Below, one piece after another: positions 46,755 through 56,240 of a DNA stretch of 64,000 bases. Under the pieces are notes generated by a model that saw only the letters and a program-made list of their open reading frames with translations, ran no database searches and had not been told where the DNA came from. Numbering within the stretch: the stretch's first letter is position 1; every line of letters starts with the position of its first letter. The translations under genes and the position numbers were made by a program. Source of the stretch: Paenibacillus tritici (GTDB lineage: Bacteria; Bacillota; Bacilli; Paenibacillales; Paenibacillaceae); the NCBI RefSeq assembly GCF_013204885.1, contig NZ_JABMKX010000013.1:124001-188000 (forward strand), given 5' to 3'.

Positions 46755-48812
46755 TTACTGAATGGTGATGATATCTTTATCGCCGATGACCACTTTACCC
46801 GGCTTCTTCAGGGTAACGGAGGAGCCTTCAGGCAGATTGGAGAAAATAACCGGGGAAATGACGGAAGGTGCATGGGCCTTCACGTACTCCAGATCCACTT
46901 CCATAATCGGCTGTCCGGCAGCTACCAGATCGCCTTCCTCTACCAGAACCGTGAAGCCCTGGCCCTTAAGCTTAACCGTATTGACCCCGATATGAACAAG
47001 GACTTCCTTGCCGCCGTCCGACATAATGCCGATCGCGTGTTTGCTCGGGAACACGTTGAATACCTTGCCGTATACCGGCGAAGCAATCTTGCCGTCTTCA
47101 GAGAGGAAGGCGAAGCCGTCACCGGTCATTTTCTGCGAGAAGACCGCATCAGGAACCTGTGTAATATCCATCAGCTCACCGTTCACCGGGGATACGATAT
47201 CCTCGGCAATAATAGCTTCACCCTGCTCGCCGGCCTGCTGCTCAAGCTCCGGCTTAGGCGCTACAGGAGCAGCAGCCGGTGTTCTGCCGTTCATCACATC
47301 CTGAATCTGGGACTTGATCGTATCCGAACGTGTTCCGAAGATCGCTTGTACGTTGTTACCCACTTCAAGAACACCAGAAGCACCCAGTTTCTTCAGACGG
47401 TTCTTATCTACGCCCGCTTTGTCCTTGACTTCGACACGCAGACGCGTGATGCAGGCATCCAGATGGGTAATGTTCTCTTTGCCGCCCAGGGCAGACAGAA
47501 TGTTGCGCGGGAGATCGTCGCCCGTCTTGGATACACTCTCTGTGCTTACTTCTTCCTCATCGTCCGAGGCATCTTCACGTCCCGGAGTCTTCAGGTTGAA
47601 CTTGCGGATGACAAAGCGGAATCCGAAGTAGTAGATTACCGCAAGCACCAGACCTACCGGAATCACCAGCCACCAGGCGGTACGGTTCGGAATGACACCG
47701 AACAGCACATAGTCGATGAAGCCGCCGGAGAAGGTCATCCCGATTTTGACATCAAGGATGTGCATGGTCATGAAGGACAGACCGGCAAAGACGGCATGGA
47801 CCGCGAACAGCAGCGGAGCTACGAACAGGAATGAGAACTCCAGCGGCTCCGTAATCCCTGTCAGGAACGAAGTCAGTGCGGCCGAGACCATCAAGCTGCC
47901 GACAATCCGTCTGTTCTCAGGCTTGGACTCGTGGTAAATCGCCAGGGCCGCAGCCGGAAGGCCGAACATCATGAACGGATATTTACCTGTAGTAAATGTA
48001 CCCGCTGTGAAATCCACACCGTCACGAAGCTGCTGCATGAAGATTCTCTGGTCCCCGCGGACAAGATCCCCCGCCTTGTCAATATAACTTCCGAATTCAT
48101 ACCAGAACGGTGAATAGAAGATATGGTGCAGGCCGAACGGAATCAGGGAACGCTCGATGACCCCGAAGATAAAGGCCGACAGCGTCAGGTTGGTATTGAT
48201 CATACTCTGCGACACATAGTTCAGACCGTGCTGGATCGGCGGCCATACCAGTGTCAGTGCAAGACCGAGAATCAGGGAGGTCACTGCCGTCATAATCGGT
48301 ACGAAACGTTTACCCGCGAAGAAGCCGAGATAAGACGGCAATTCTATACGGAAGAACCTTTTGTACATGGATGCGGCCAATATCCCGACCAGGATACCAC
48401 CGAACACCCCGGTTTGCAAGGTGGGGATCCCCAGCACACTGGAATACGAGAAATCCTTCCACGTTAGCACATAAGCATTGACACCAACTACCGTACCCAT
48501 GGTTACGTTCATCACCAGGAAGCCGATAATCGCTGCCAGCCCGGCTACGCCTTCCCCTCCGGCCAGCCCGATGGCTACGCCGACGGCAAAGAGCAGGGAC
48601 AGGTTATCGAATACGATTTGCCCGGAGTTCATTAGTACCGTGGCAATGGCCTGTACTATATTATTCTCCAGTGCAGGCACGTATTGCAGGAAGTCCGGAT
48701 TCACCAGCATGTTCCCGATTCCGAGCAGCAAGCCCGCTGCAGGCAGAATGGCAACAGGAAGCATAAGCGCTTTACCGACTCTCTGCAGAACGCCAAATAA
48801 TTTTTTGAACAT
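46755..48812 (-). CDS. ptsG: Glucose PTS permease EIICBA
   Basis: 685 residues with all three PTS domains fused: membrane EIIC (1-405, with [12 protein letters not shown]), EIIB (about 430-515, phospho-Cys454 in LDACITRL) and EIIA (about 530-685, with His592 in KHAIGI and phospho-His607 in [10 protein letters not shown]). It imports glucose and phosphorylates it to glucose-6-phosphate with phosphate from HPr. Expression is under GlcT through the RAT/terminator leader. It is followed by ptsH after 99 nt. GlcNAc-type EII proteins are similar, but the leader and glcT neighbour favour glucose. Confidence 0.95.
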   Translation of the reverse strand: MFKKLFGVLQRVGKALMLPVAILPAAGLLLGIGNMLVNPDFLQYVPALENNIVQAIATVLMNSGQIVFDNLSLLFAVGVAIGLAGGEGVAGLAAIIGFLVMNVTMGTVVGVNAYVLTWKDFSYSSVLGIPTLQTGVFGGILVGILAASMYKRFFRIELPSYLGFFAGKRFVPIMTAVTSLILGLALTLVWPPIQHGLNYVSQSMINTNLTLSAFIFGVIERSLIPFGLHHIFYSPFWYEFGSYIDKAGDLVRGDQRIFMQQLRDGVDFTAGTFTTGKYPFMMFGLPAAALAIYHESKPENRRIVGSLMVSAALTSFLTGITEPLEFSFLFVAPLLFAVHAVFAGLSFMTMHILDVKIGMTFSGGFIDYVLFGVIPNRTAWWLVIPVGLVLAVIYYFGFRFVIRKFNLKTPGREDASDDEEEVSTESVSKTGDDLPRNILSALGGKENITHLDACITRLRVEVKDKAGVDKNRLKKLGASGVLEVGNNVQAIFGTRSDTIKSQIQDVMNGRTPAAAPVAPKPELEQQAGEQGEAIIAEDIVSPVNGELMDITQVPDAVFSQKMTGDGFAFLSEDGKIASPVYGKVFNVFPSKHAIGIMSDGGKEVLVHIGVNTVKLKGQGFTVLVEEGDLVAAGQPIMEVDLEYVKAHAPSVISPVIFSNLPEGSSVTLKKPGKVVIGDKDIITIQ

Positions 48813-48850
48813 TCAAGGTCACTTCCTACTCCTAAATTTCTTTCAACAGA

Positions 48851-48982
48851 AGCCAAAAAAGGCATGAGCAATACAGCACATAGATTGCCCGGCTAACGCT
48901 AACGTTAGAGTACCCCGAGTTGGGGCAGGACAACCATAATACTGTAAATCACTCATGCCTGATCGTATCAGTTACACGTTTG
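48851..48982 (-). promoter_or_regulatory. GlcT RAT antiterminator and overlapping terminator, ptsG leader
   Basis: Minus-strand GTGTAACTGATACGATCAGG, continuing CATGAGTGA (about 48949-48978), closely matches the ribonucleic antiterminator of the B. subtilis ptsG leader. Its 3' half GGCATGAG pairs with CTCATGCC and TTTTTT at 48855-48870 to form the terminator. A GlcT-bound RAT excludes the terminator. The intervening ~75 nt hold CCCCAACTCGGGG and CTAACGTTAGCGTTAG. Confidence 0.9.
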
Positions 48983-49011
48983 TATTCTGCTTCTGTTTCA
49001 TAACAGGGATC

Positions 49012-49040
49012 ATTGTAGCACCATTGATTTGAAGTTGCAA
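49012..49040 (-). promoter_or_regulatory. Sigma-A promoter of ptsG
   Basis: Minus-strand TTGCAA, 17-nt spacer, TACAAT. It is about 30 nt upstream of the RAT, matching the short leader known for ptsG. Confidence 0.85.
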
Positions 49041-49063
49041 CCCCAAAAATCGCTAAAGCCGGT

Positions 49064-49927
49064 CTACTCCTCCATCCCTGTCTCATCTTCCTTCTTCTGG
49101 GCAAGACGCTGCAGATGAATCGTCAGGTAGCTTACCTCCGCAGGATAGACCGGTATATGCACACGCTGCTCGATCACCTTGGTCAGCTTCCAGGCAAGCA
49201 TGTACATCTCGGGATATTCCCGCTTCATTAATCCGTCCAGCGACGACGTCTCACGGACCGTCTCCCCCCGGCGAAGCCGTTCCAGCACAAACCGTAAATG
49301 GGTCACCAGTCTCGAATAGTCCAGAGATTCTCGCGGAATGCGGTATTCCAGGCTATCCTCCACCAGCCCGACCATATCTCCGATTAGCTGGGAATGCTGC
49401 TTCACCTCAGAGATATGCCGGTTGCTCAGCGCACTGACAATATGGAGGGCCACGAACCCGATCTCATCCGGCGGGAGCGTAACCTCCATGACTTCATTGA
49501 TGCGTTCCACCGCATACTCCGCCAGGCTATATTCCTCGGGGTAAATCTCACGCGTCTCATACAGAAACGGATTATGAATGGCTATATGCTGCTCGCTCCT
49601 GCGGATCGCGAAGGAAATATGGTCCGTAAGCGCGATATGGATATGTTCGTTCAGCGGCTGGCGGCTGCTCTGCATAATATGCAGTACAATCTCCTGAACC
49701 ACCTCAATCAGCTTCTCGTCAACCTGCGGCACCAACTGCTTATATTGCTCCTGCTCCTCCTGGCTCCGCAGAATGAACATCTTCTCCACAGAGGACAGGT
49801 TGATCCGGTCCCGCGTTTTGCGGTTGAAGCCGATCCCCTTGCCAATGACGACAACCTCGGCATGCTGGGGATGCTCGGCAATGATCACATTATTATTAAG
49901 CACCTTGGCCACTGTAATGCTGCTCAC
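49064..49927 (-). CDS. glcT: PtsGHI operon antiterminator GlcT (BglG family)
   Basis: 287 residues from the GTG at 49927, which has AGAGGT seven bases upstream; another GTG at 49936 overlaps that site. An RNA-binding CAT domain (1-58, ITVAKVLNNNVIIA, GKGIGF) is followed by PRD1 (about 65-170) and PRD2 (about 175-280) with conserved His in each, which are targets of PTS phosphorylation. Without glucose, phosphorylated PtsG inhibits it; with glucose it dimerises and binds the RAT. It sits directly upstream of ptsG, as in Bacillus. Confidence 0.95.
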   Translation of the reverse strand: MSSITVAKVLNNNVIIAEHPQHAEVVVIGKGIGFNRKTRDRINLSSVEKMFILRSQEEQEQYKQLVPQVDEKLIEVVQEIVLHIMQSSRQPLNEHIHIALTDHISFAIRRSEQHIAIHNPFLYETREIYPEEYSLAEYAVERINEVMEVTLPPDEIGFVALHIVSALSNRHISEVKQHSQLIGDMVGLVEDSLEYRIPRESLDYSRLVTHLRFVLERLRRGETVRETSSLDGLMKREYPEMYMLAWKLTKVIEQRVHIPVYPAEVSYLTIHLQRLAQKKEDETGMEE

Positions 49928-50038
49928 TTGCGACACCTCTTTTAATTCTGAATACCCGATTTATTCTGGCAGCACGATACCTACTATCATAACATCAAGA
50001 ATCTCAAATTAGAAGGGTACGGCAAGGAGCATGGAGGC

Positions 50039-51667
50039 TTATTTCACCCTAAATGTCCGGCCTGAGAATTTATAGACCAATACCAGAGCGGCCAGCATAT
50101 AGACAGCGGCAGAGAGCACTACAACCCAAGCGAACATCCCGGGTTCACTCCTGAACTGCATCGCGATGAATCCTATCGCCAGCACTACACTGTTCACAAT
50201 CGTGAAGAACGGATTCTTCACATTCAGCTCCGTGCTGTACGGCTGGAAAATATAGTACATGAACAGATGATGCACCGAGAAGAACAGGGACAACGCCAGG
50301 ATCGTCACGCAGAAGATCACCGCATCCGCCGCACCCCAGCTCTCCCCGGACAACAGCAGCAGCACGTTGACAGCAAGGCAGATCGCTGCCGCCGGAATCA
50401 GATTGAGCACGCTGAGACGCAGCAGCCGAATCCGGAAGTTGCTCAGGATAGCCGATTGTTCCCGGTAGAAGCCGTAGCGCAGCAGACTGAGATCGCAGTT
50501 GTAGAACATAGCTTTACATAGGCGTTCACCAATGGAGGTATAATTCATAACGATCAGGAAGGTCGGCAAAGCGCTGATCAGATAATGGGCCAGCTTGGTA
50601 AAAGTTGCATGCGACAACAGCATCGTCAGCAAGGCGGCGGCGAACAGCGCACCAATAATAACCAGCCGCCGCTGAATCGGACTGGTGAGCAGCCGCCGGT
50701 GGCGCGAGAAGAAGATCGCATTCAGGTAAGCATACCCGCTTTTCCCCTCGAATGGACCCGGTTTCAGCTGCTCAGCCGTGTATTGCTGCTCCTGGGTTGC
50801 AACCTCTTTTACGCGCGCCTCCTTCATCATCCGTCCCATATCCAGCAGCGGATCATCTATTTTGGTAACCGCATCAACTGCGTTCTGATAGCCCGCATAC
50901 CGGGCAATATAGACTGCACTAAGTGTACCCAGCACCATGACACCCAGCACTACAGGCAGGTTGAACAGCATCCCGCTGTCCACCACGGCGAAGCCGGGCA
51001 GCAATGGAATATAAGCCAGCAGGTAACCTATGCCGATAGCGGTCCAGACCACGCCTGTTTTTTTGATGACAACGATGCCGTAGCGGTCAAAAATCCACAG
51101 ATGCAGCGCCTCGCAAGCAGCCCGCCAGAAGGTCAGCAACAGCGCAAGAACAACCCCGTGCCACAGCGGAGCGCCCAGCAGGCTCCCGAAGACCATCATC
51201 GCCGGAATAAACGTGACCAAGAAGCTGACTCCGCGCAGGGTCAGTGTGGTCCGCATATACCTCTCAGCGGGCAGCCTCATCAGCTTCACGAATATGTATT
51301 TATCCCGCTTCGGCTCCAGAATAATAACGCTTGAAAACGCACCAACCAGGAAGCTTAGACACAGCAGAATCTGCAGATAGAGCTGGTACTGAACAGAGAG
51401 GGATAAGGTAATATCATTGCCGATGAACTTCACCGGGAGATAGATCATGATCCCGAGATAAGCAAACTTGGTCAGAAAGGCCATGAGTACCTTCAGAATA
51501 TGCACGACAACGGATAAGGTCTGCTTAAGCGCAGTCTCCGCATAGACCGAAGCCGGGACCCGCTTGCCAAGCACCGGGAGCTTACGGACATAGAACATGA
51601 GCCGGTTCGCGCCGGACATCCCCCGCACTTCCAGAATCGCCTTCAGCGTCCTAATCATGGTCCTCAT
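50039..51667 (-). CDS. ABC-2 type exporter permease
   Basis: 542 residues with two hydrophobic halves of about six helices each, joined by a charged loop (about 270-320). It resembles EcsB/YthQ-like permeases of Firmicutes. The gene overlaps the end of its ATPase gene by 17 nt, so the two are coupled. The substrate is unknown. No peptide, toxin or drug gene is next to it that would hint at cargo. No terminator was seen between it and glcT. Confidence 0.83.
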   Translation of the reverse strand: MRTMIRTLKAILEVRGMSGANRLMFYVRKLPVLGKRVPASVYAETALKQTLSVVVHILKVLMAFLTKFAYLGIMIYLPVKFIGNDITLSLSVQYQLYLQILLCLSFLVGAFSSVIILEPKRDKYIFVKLMRLPAERYMRTTLTLRGVSFLVTFIPAMMVFGSLLGAPLWHGVVLALLLTFWRAACEALHLWIFDRYGIVVIKKTGVVWTAIGIGYLLAYIPLLPGFAVVDSGMLFNLPVVLGVMVLGTLSAVYIARYAGYQNAVDAVTKIDDPLLDMGRMMKEARVKEVATQEQQYTAEQLKPGPFEGKSGYAYLNAIFFSRHRRLLTSPIQRRLVIIGALFAAALLTMLLSHATFTKLAHYLISALPTFLIVMNYTSIGERLCKAMFYNCDLSLLRYGFYREQSAILSNFRIRLLRLSVLNLIPAAAICLAVNVLLLLSGESWGAADAVIFCVTILALSLFFSVHHLFMYYIFQPYSTELNVKNPFFTIVNSVVLAIGFIAMQFRSEPGMFAWVVVLSAAVYMLAALVLVYKFSGRTFRVK

Positions 51668-52358
51668 CCTTCAGCAGGGCAATGATCTGCTCCTCAAATT
51701 CCGGACTGTGCAGGGTCTCAGCAGGAATCTCCCGCAGCGTACCGTTATTCAGAATGACCAGCTCATCGCAGAGATCGGCGGCCAATTGCAGAATGTGGGT
51801 GGAGAAAATAATGATATGGTCCTGCTTCATCTCACGCAGCAGCTTCTTGATCTCCAGGGCCACCACGACATCAAACGAGGTTAACGGCTCGTCCAGCAGG
51901 ATCAGCGGCGGCCGGGAAATGATGAAGCAGAGCATCTGGATCTTGTTCTTCATCCCGTGGGAATAGCCCTTGATCAGGCGGTGCCTGTCCTCCTCCTCAA
52001 AGCGGATGATATCGAAATATTCCTCAATGGTTCGTCCCGGCCCGATTTTGTCCTTATTGATATCCATATAGAACTTCACAAACTCGTAGCCCGTCAGGAA
52101 ATCAGGCAGAATCGGCAAGGAAAAGACGTAGCCGATCTCCTCTTCCAAGAGCGGAAGACTCACCTCGTCCCGCCGCAGAAAAGCCCCGCCGCTATCCATG
52201 CGGATCTCCCCGCTCAGGCAGTTGAACAATGAGGTTTTACCTGCGCCGTTGCGGCCGAGCAGGCCATAAATTTTGCCTTGCTCAAAGGTAAAGTCAATGC
52301 CCTTCAGTACTTCCCTGCCGTCAAAGCTCTTGCGTATATTATCCAGTATGAGCTCCAT
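51651..52358 (-). CDS. ABC exporter ATP-binding protein
   Basis: 235 residues. Walker A is GRNGAGKTS, the signature is degenerate (YSHGMKNKIQML), Walker B is PLILLDEPLTS and the switch His is in IFSTHIL. The pattern SHGMKNK is typical of EcsA/YthP-like ATPases that pair with ABC-2 permeases. It is the first gene of a two-gene unit that starts just after the second hairpin element. Confidence 0.9.
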   Translation of the reverse strand: MELILDNIRKSFDGREVLKGIDFTFEQGKIYGLLGRNGAGKTSLFNCLSGEIRMDSGGAFLRRDEVSLPLLEEEIGYVFSLPILPDFLTGYEFVKFYMDINKDKIGPGRTIEEYFDIIRFEEEDRHRLIKGYSHGMKNKIQMLCFIISRPPLILLDEPLTSFDVVVALEIKKLLREMKQDHIIIFSTHILQLAADLCDELVILNNGTLREIPAETLHSPEFEEQIIALLKDEDHD

Positions 52359-52456
52359 GCCTCTACCTCCGTTTCAGCGTGAAAGATAAAGAATCTCTGC
52401 TTATATAAGATGCACTTAAGATTTGAACTTGAAGCTTCATCGTCACTGCGGTGAAC

Positions 52457-52578
52457 ATTTGGACTTCCGGCCGCTGTTGTCCCCAGATTTCTTGATTTAT
52501 TCCGCTCTTCGCGGTGGAAATCCGGTGACAAAGGCGGTCGCTACCGCTCCTACAGTTCCAAATTTCCCCTCCGCTTCT
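52457..52578. repeat. Dispersed hairpin element, copy 2
   Basis: The floT-ABC gap holds TTTGGACTTCCGGCCGCTGT, an inner hairpin TTGTCcccaGATTTC/GAAATCcggtGACAA with a CCGCTCTTCGCGG tip, then GGCGGTCGCTACCGCTCCT, AGTTCCAAATTTCCCCTCCG. Ends match copy 1 (35684-35842) almost base for base; the inner stem differs but still pairs. Confidence 0.85.
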
Positions 52579-52628
52579 TTTGCTTTTTGTTTATTTCTTT
52601 AGTGCCTCTTATATAGTTAAATTCTTGT

Positions 52629-52669
52629 AAAAAAGGTATGACTGGCGGTTAATGCTGCCAGCCATACCT
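52629..52669 (-). terminator. Terminator of the nfeD-floT unit
   Basis: Minus-strand GGTATGGCTGGCAGC and GCCGCCAGTCATACC-like halves pair and are followed by TTTTTT, just beyond the floT stop. Confidence 0.9.
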
Positions 52670-52682
52670 GGTTGCTGCACTG

Positions 52683-54257
52683 TTATCCCTCAGGCTGTTC
52701 CGCCGGGTCGGCCGGAGCGGCCGGGGGTACCGGAGCGGGTCTGCTGACCACAGTGGTTATGGGTGCTGCTGTATGTCTGACAACATCCTTGTGCTCAGAC
52801 TTGCCCTTAGTCAGTCCTTTGATCAGCGCCTCGACATCAATGCCGGATACGCTTTTGAGCATCTCAGGAGCTGTGGACATGAGCTGGGTCACATAATTGC
52901 TGACCCGCGCCGCCCCTTCACCGTTGCCGGTATCCACCACAGTCAGCTTGTCGATAGATGCCAGCGGCTCGGCAATCTTGCCGGCCAGCTCAGGCAGCAT
53001 TTTGACGATAATATCGAGTACTGCCGCTTCGCCGAATTTCTGGAAGGCTTCCGCGAGCTTCTCCTTGGCTTCCGCTTCAGCCAGACCGCGCAGCCGGATA
53101 ACCTCGGACTCCGCTTTACCCTTAGCCAGCTCGGCATCGGCGATCGCCTGACCTTCCAGACGTTTCTGCTCTGAGGTTGCCTGAGCCTGCTTCTCAATGC
53201 TGTATTGCAGCGCATCGGCTTCACGCATCCGCTTGGCCTTATCGGCTTCCGCCGCCTGCTCAACCGCATAACGGTCCGCTTCCGCTTTCTTCTTCACTTC
53301 TGCATCATATTGCTTCTCACGTACCTGAATTTCCTTCGCCTGGATATCAATCTCGCGTTCCTTGCGGACCAGCTCGACCTTCATCTGCTCTTCCACCACG
53401 GTCTGCTTGGCACGAGCCTCCTGAATATGGTACGCCTGGTCGGCTTCCGCTTTGGCGGTATCCTGATCGCGCTTGAACGCCGCCACCTTCAATTGGTTCT
53501 CCTTGGATGCTTCAGCGATATTGGTATCGCGCAGCAGCTCGGCCTTCTGCCCCTGCTCTTCAGCATTGGCCTTCTGAATCCGCGCGTCACGCACCGCTTC
53601 AGCTTCCGCAATCTCCGCATCCCGCTTCACTGCGGCAATCCGCGGCTTACCGAGCGCTTCGAGATACCCGTGCTTGTCGCGCACATCCTTGATGGTGAAT
53701 GAGACAATCTGCAGTCCCATCTTCTTAAGATCGCGGGCGGCAACGCCTTGAACCTCCTGCGCGAACCGGTCACGGTTGCGGTAGACCTCTTCCACGGTCA
53801 TCGTTCCGAGAATCGCCCGCAGATGCCCTTCCAGCACTTCCTGCGCTTCGCTCTTCAGCGATTCAATCGGCTTCCCCATGAACTGCTCGGCAGCTGTTGC
53901 CACATCCTCGGTGGAGCTGCCCACCTTGATAATCGCCACCCCGTCGGCAATAACCGGTACGCCTTGCTCGGTGTAGACCTCCGGGGTCGTCACATCGAGC
54001 TTGTGGGAGAGCAGGGACATGAACTCCGCCTTCTGGAAGACGGGCAGAATGAACGCACCGCCGCCGCGGACGATTTTGATTTTGCGGCCGGAGCCGTCAT
54101 CCGAGATATGATTCTTGCCCAGGAAGGAACCGGTGACAATCATGCCTTCGTCCGGGCCTACCGTCTTGTAACGCGCCCAGAACGCAAGTCCGAGTACAAG
54201 CAATACAGCGATCACTACTGCGGGTATGAATATGTTCTCTGGAATATAATCCATCAT
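52683..54257 (-). CDS. floT: Flotillin-like membrane scaffold protein
   Basis: 524 residues. An N-terminal hydrophobic hairpin (about 9-28) anchors it. An SPFH/band 7 domain (about 30-210) follows, then a long coiled coil rich in Glu-Ala repeats (about 215-400, EAEAVRDARIQKANAEEQ type), and a Pro/Ala-rich tail. Bacillus FloT organises functional membrane microdomains and affects signalling, secretion and fluidity. The start codon overlaps the NfeD stop (TAATG). The gene is read from the ECF-like promoter, as in the sigma-W yuaF-floT operon of B. subtilis. Confidence 0.95.
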   Translation of the reverse strand: MMDYIPENIFIPAVVIAVLLVLGLAFWARYKTVGPDEGMIVTGSFLGKNHISDDGSGRKIKIVRGGGAFILPVFQKAEFMSLLSHKLDVTTPEVYTEQGVPVIADGVAIIKVGSSTEDVATAAEQFMGKPIESLKSEAQEVLEGHLRAILGTMTVEEVYRNRDRFAQEVQGVAARDLKKMGLQIVSFTIKDVRDKHGYLEALGKPRIAAVKRDAEIAEAEAVRDARIQKANAEEQGQKAELLRDTNIAEASKENQLKVAAFKRDQDTAKAEADQAYHIQEARAKQTVVEEQMKVELVRKEREIDIQAKEIQVREKQYDAEVKKKAEADRYAVEQAAEADKAKRMREADALQYSIEKQAQATSEQKRLEGQAIADAELAKGKAESEVIRLRGLAEAEAKEKLAEAFQKFGEAAVLDIIVKMLPELAGKIAEPLASIDKLTVVDTGNGEGAARVSNYVTQLMSTAPEMLKSVSGIDVEALIKGLTKGKSEHKDVVRHTAAPITTVVSRPAPVPPAAPADPAEQPEG

Positions 54258-54793
54258 TAAGTATCCACTCCTCTTCTCTCTTCAAATTCAGATACAAGGG
54301 CTACACCTTCGCGAACTTCTACGACTACAACCTTGATCCCGGCCGGCAGTGCTTGCTGTTCGAAGCTGGCTGCCGTATGCAGACTGTTGCTTGCCCCGAA
54401 CTTCACCATGATCTCACCATAGCCTGCGCCGGGAACCGGAATGGTTACCTCGCCGATCCTGCCCGGCAGCTCGCTCATGGAGAACCCGCTGGACATCTCA
54501 CTGTTCCTCATCGGCTTCACTACCACCAGGTGCATGACCACTCCCATGAATGCCGCAATCAGCAGAGACAAGGCAAGAATTACGCCATCTTCCAGTCCGC
54601 TGTAGCGGTTAAGCAGCATTCCTGCTCCGCCGAATACAGTTACCCCTCCTGCCAACAGGGTAGGATTCAGGAAATCGAAGGATACAATGTCAAAAACCCC
54701 GTGCAGCGCACTCCCGATCAGGTCACCAATCACCACACTGACTACGGCAAATAAAACACCAAGTGTCAAACAGCCCAAATACAGCGTTTGCAT
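54257..54793 (-). CDS. NfeD family protein, flotillin partner
   Basis: 178 residues from the ATG at 54793 (GGGAGGAG about six bases upstream). Three or four membrane helices (about 3-100) precede a C-terminal OB-fold (about 118-178, GRIGEVTIPVPGAGYGEIMV). This is the YuaF layout, without the protease domain of long NfeD. Such proteins are nearly always encoded beside flotillin or stomatin genes and share their microdomains. Its stop overlaps the floT start by one base. Confidence 0.9.
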   Translation of the reverse strand: MQTLYLGCLTLGVLFAVVSVVIGDLIGSALHGVFDIVSFDFLNPTLLAGGVTVFGGAGMLLNRYSGLEDGVILALSLLIAAFMGVVMHLVVVKPMRNSEMSSGFSMSELPGRIGEVTIPVPGAGYGEIMVKFGASNSLHTAASFEQQALPAGIKVVVVEVREGVALVSEFEERRGVDT

Positions 54794-54838
54794 TATAGTC
54801 TCCTCCCGTCGATACTTCCGGACTGCCATACTAGTATA

Positions 54839-54865
54839 AACGCAGCAACCATGCCCTTGGTTTCA
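54839..54865 (-). promoter_or_regulatory. ECF (sigma-W-type) promoter of nfeD-floT
   Basis: Minus-strand TGAAAC, 17-nt spacer, CGTT. TGAAAC/CGTA boxes with 16-17 nt spacing are the sigma-W mark, and the yuaF-floT operon of B. subtilis belongs to that regulon. The spacing to the nfeD start is about 46 nt. Confidence 0.75.
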
Positions 54866-54907
54866 CAAAGTTGGGTGTAACTCTCATTATTGTATGTCAG
54901 TTACGAC

Positions 54908-54941
54908 AAAAAAAGCCGCTCCCGTAGAATGGAAGCGGCTG
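54908..54941 (-). terminator. Terminator of the alcohol dehydrogenase gene
   Basis: Minus-strand AGCCGCTTCCATTCTACGGG continues AGCGGCT, then TTTTTTT, about 10 nt beyond the stop. Confidence 0.9.
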
Positions 54942-54951
54942 TGTGTAACCA

Positions 54952-56115
54952 TTACAGGGCCATCTTGTAAATCTCCACAACATCCTCACGCTGCAGCTTG
55001 CGGAAGTTGCCGAACGGGCCGAAACGGACCGCCTTGTCTGCCATGCTGCCGATTTCGCTGTCGTCGATATCATAATCGCCAAGCGTCTTCGGAGCGCCGA
55101 TCGAATCCCAGAAGCGGCGCAGCGCTTCAATGCCTTCGAGGCCGGTCTGTTCATCTGTTTTGCCGGAAGGGTCAATTCCGAACACATTCACAGCAAGCTG
55201 ACGGAAGCGGGCAGGATTCGTGCTGAGGTTATATTTCATCCATTGCGGGAAGAGAATGGCCAGACCTCCGCCGTGGGGAATATCATACACTGCCGATACG
55301 GCATGCTCGATATTGTGGGTAGCCCAGTCACCGGCAAAGCCCATGCTGACCATACCGTTCAGTGCCATCGTTCCGCAGTACATAATGGTCTCGCGCAGCT
55401 CGAAGTTATTCAGATCCTCAATCAGCTTCGGCGCAGTCTCGATCACGGTGCGGAGCAGAGTCTCGCAGAAGCCGTCCTGTACCGGCGTATTCCCGTCTGT
55501 GTGGAAATAATGCTCCAGCGTATGGGACATGATGTCCACCATACCGTAGACCGTCTGGTCATGCGGCAGGGAGAAGGTGTTCTCCGGATCAAGGATCGAG
55601 AAGGCCGGATAAGCATGTACGCTGCCCCAGCCCATTTTTTCCTTGGTCACCTCATTGGTGATAACCGAGCCGTTGTTCATCTCCGAGCCGGTTGCCGCCA
55701 TAGTCAGCACCGTCCCCAGCGGGAGCGCTCCTTGCGGGGCCGCTTTGCGTTCTACGAAGTCCCACATATCCCCTTCATATTTCGCACCGACTGCCACTGC
55801 CTTGGCACAATCCAGTACGCTGCCGCCGCCGACGGCGAGAATCAGCTCAATTCCGTTCTCCCGGCATAAGGCCACACCCTTATGTACCGTAGACAGACGC
55901 GGATTCGGCTCCACTCCTGCCAGCTCGGTCACTACAGCTCCTACAGCAGCCAGCTCAGCAATGACATTGTCATACAGGCCGCTGCGTTTGATGCTGCCGC
56001 CGCCGTACATCAGCAGTACATTCTTGCCGTATTTCGGCACTTCAGTGCGTAGTGCCTGCAACGTCCCCTGTCCAAAAATCAGCTTGGTAGGGTTATAAAA
56101 TTCAAACTTGCGCAT
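54952..56115 (-). CDS. Iron-containing alcohol dehydrogenase (butanol dehydrogenase type)
   Basis: 387 residues from the ATG at 56115, with GGAGG eight bases upstream. The N-terminal Rossmann-like half has GGGSIKRSG and [11 protein letters not shown] for NAD(P). The C-terminal helical half has the metal-ligand region [12 protein letters not shown] and later HNIEHAVSA, typical of group III Fe-dependent enzymes. It resembles YugJ/YugK and BdhA, which reduce aldehydes to alcohols. It has its own sigma-A-type promoter and terminator, so it is monocistronic. Confidence 0.92.
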   Translation of the reverse strand: MRKFEFYNPTKLIFGQGTLQALRTEVPKYGKNVLLMYGGGSIKRSGLYDNVIAELAAVGAVVTELAGVEPNPRLSTVHKGVALCRENGIELILAVGGGSVLDCAKAVAVGAKYEGDMWDFVERKAAPQGALPLGTVLTMAATGSEMNNGSVITNEVTKEKMGWGSVHAYPAFSILDPENTFSLPHDQTVYGMVDIMSHTLEHYFHTDGNTPVQDGFCETLLRTVIETAPKLIEDLNNFELRETIMYCGTMALNGMVSMGFAGDWATHNIEHAVSAVYDIPHGGGLAILFPQWMKYNLSTNPARFRQLAVNVFGIDPSGKTDEQTGLEGIEALRRFWDSIGAPKTLGDYDIDDSEIGSMADKAVRFGPFGNFRKLQREDVVEIYKMAL

Positions 56116-56158
56116 ATGGGTAAACCTCCATGAGTATGTGAATGTGAAGCACTTGTAT

Positions 56159-56187
56159 ATTATAGACCTCCTGCTTAACGCATTCAA
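56159..56187 (-). promoter_or_regulatory. Sigma-A promoter of the alcohol dehydrogenase gene
   Basis: Minus-strand TTGAAT, 17-nt spacer, TATAAT, about 44 nt upstream of the start codon. Confidence 0.75.
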
Positions 56188-56196
56188 ATGCATACA

Positions 56197-56228
56197 GAAA
56201 GACCCTGCCGGTATCCCGGCAGGGCCAC
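56197..56228 (-). terminator. Terminator of the gal operon
   Basis: Minus-strand GGCCCTGCCGG and CCGGCAGGGTC pair across a four-base loop, then TTTCTG. The T-run is short, but the stem is strong and lies just beyond the galT stop. Confidence 0.75.
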
Positions 56229-56240
56229 TTCATCCAGCTC

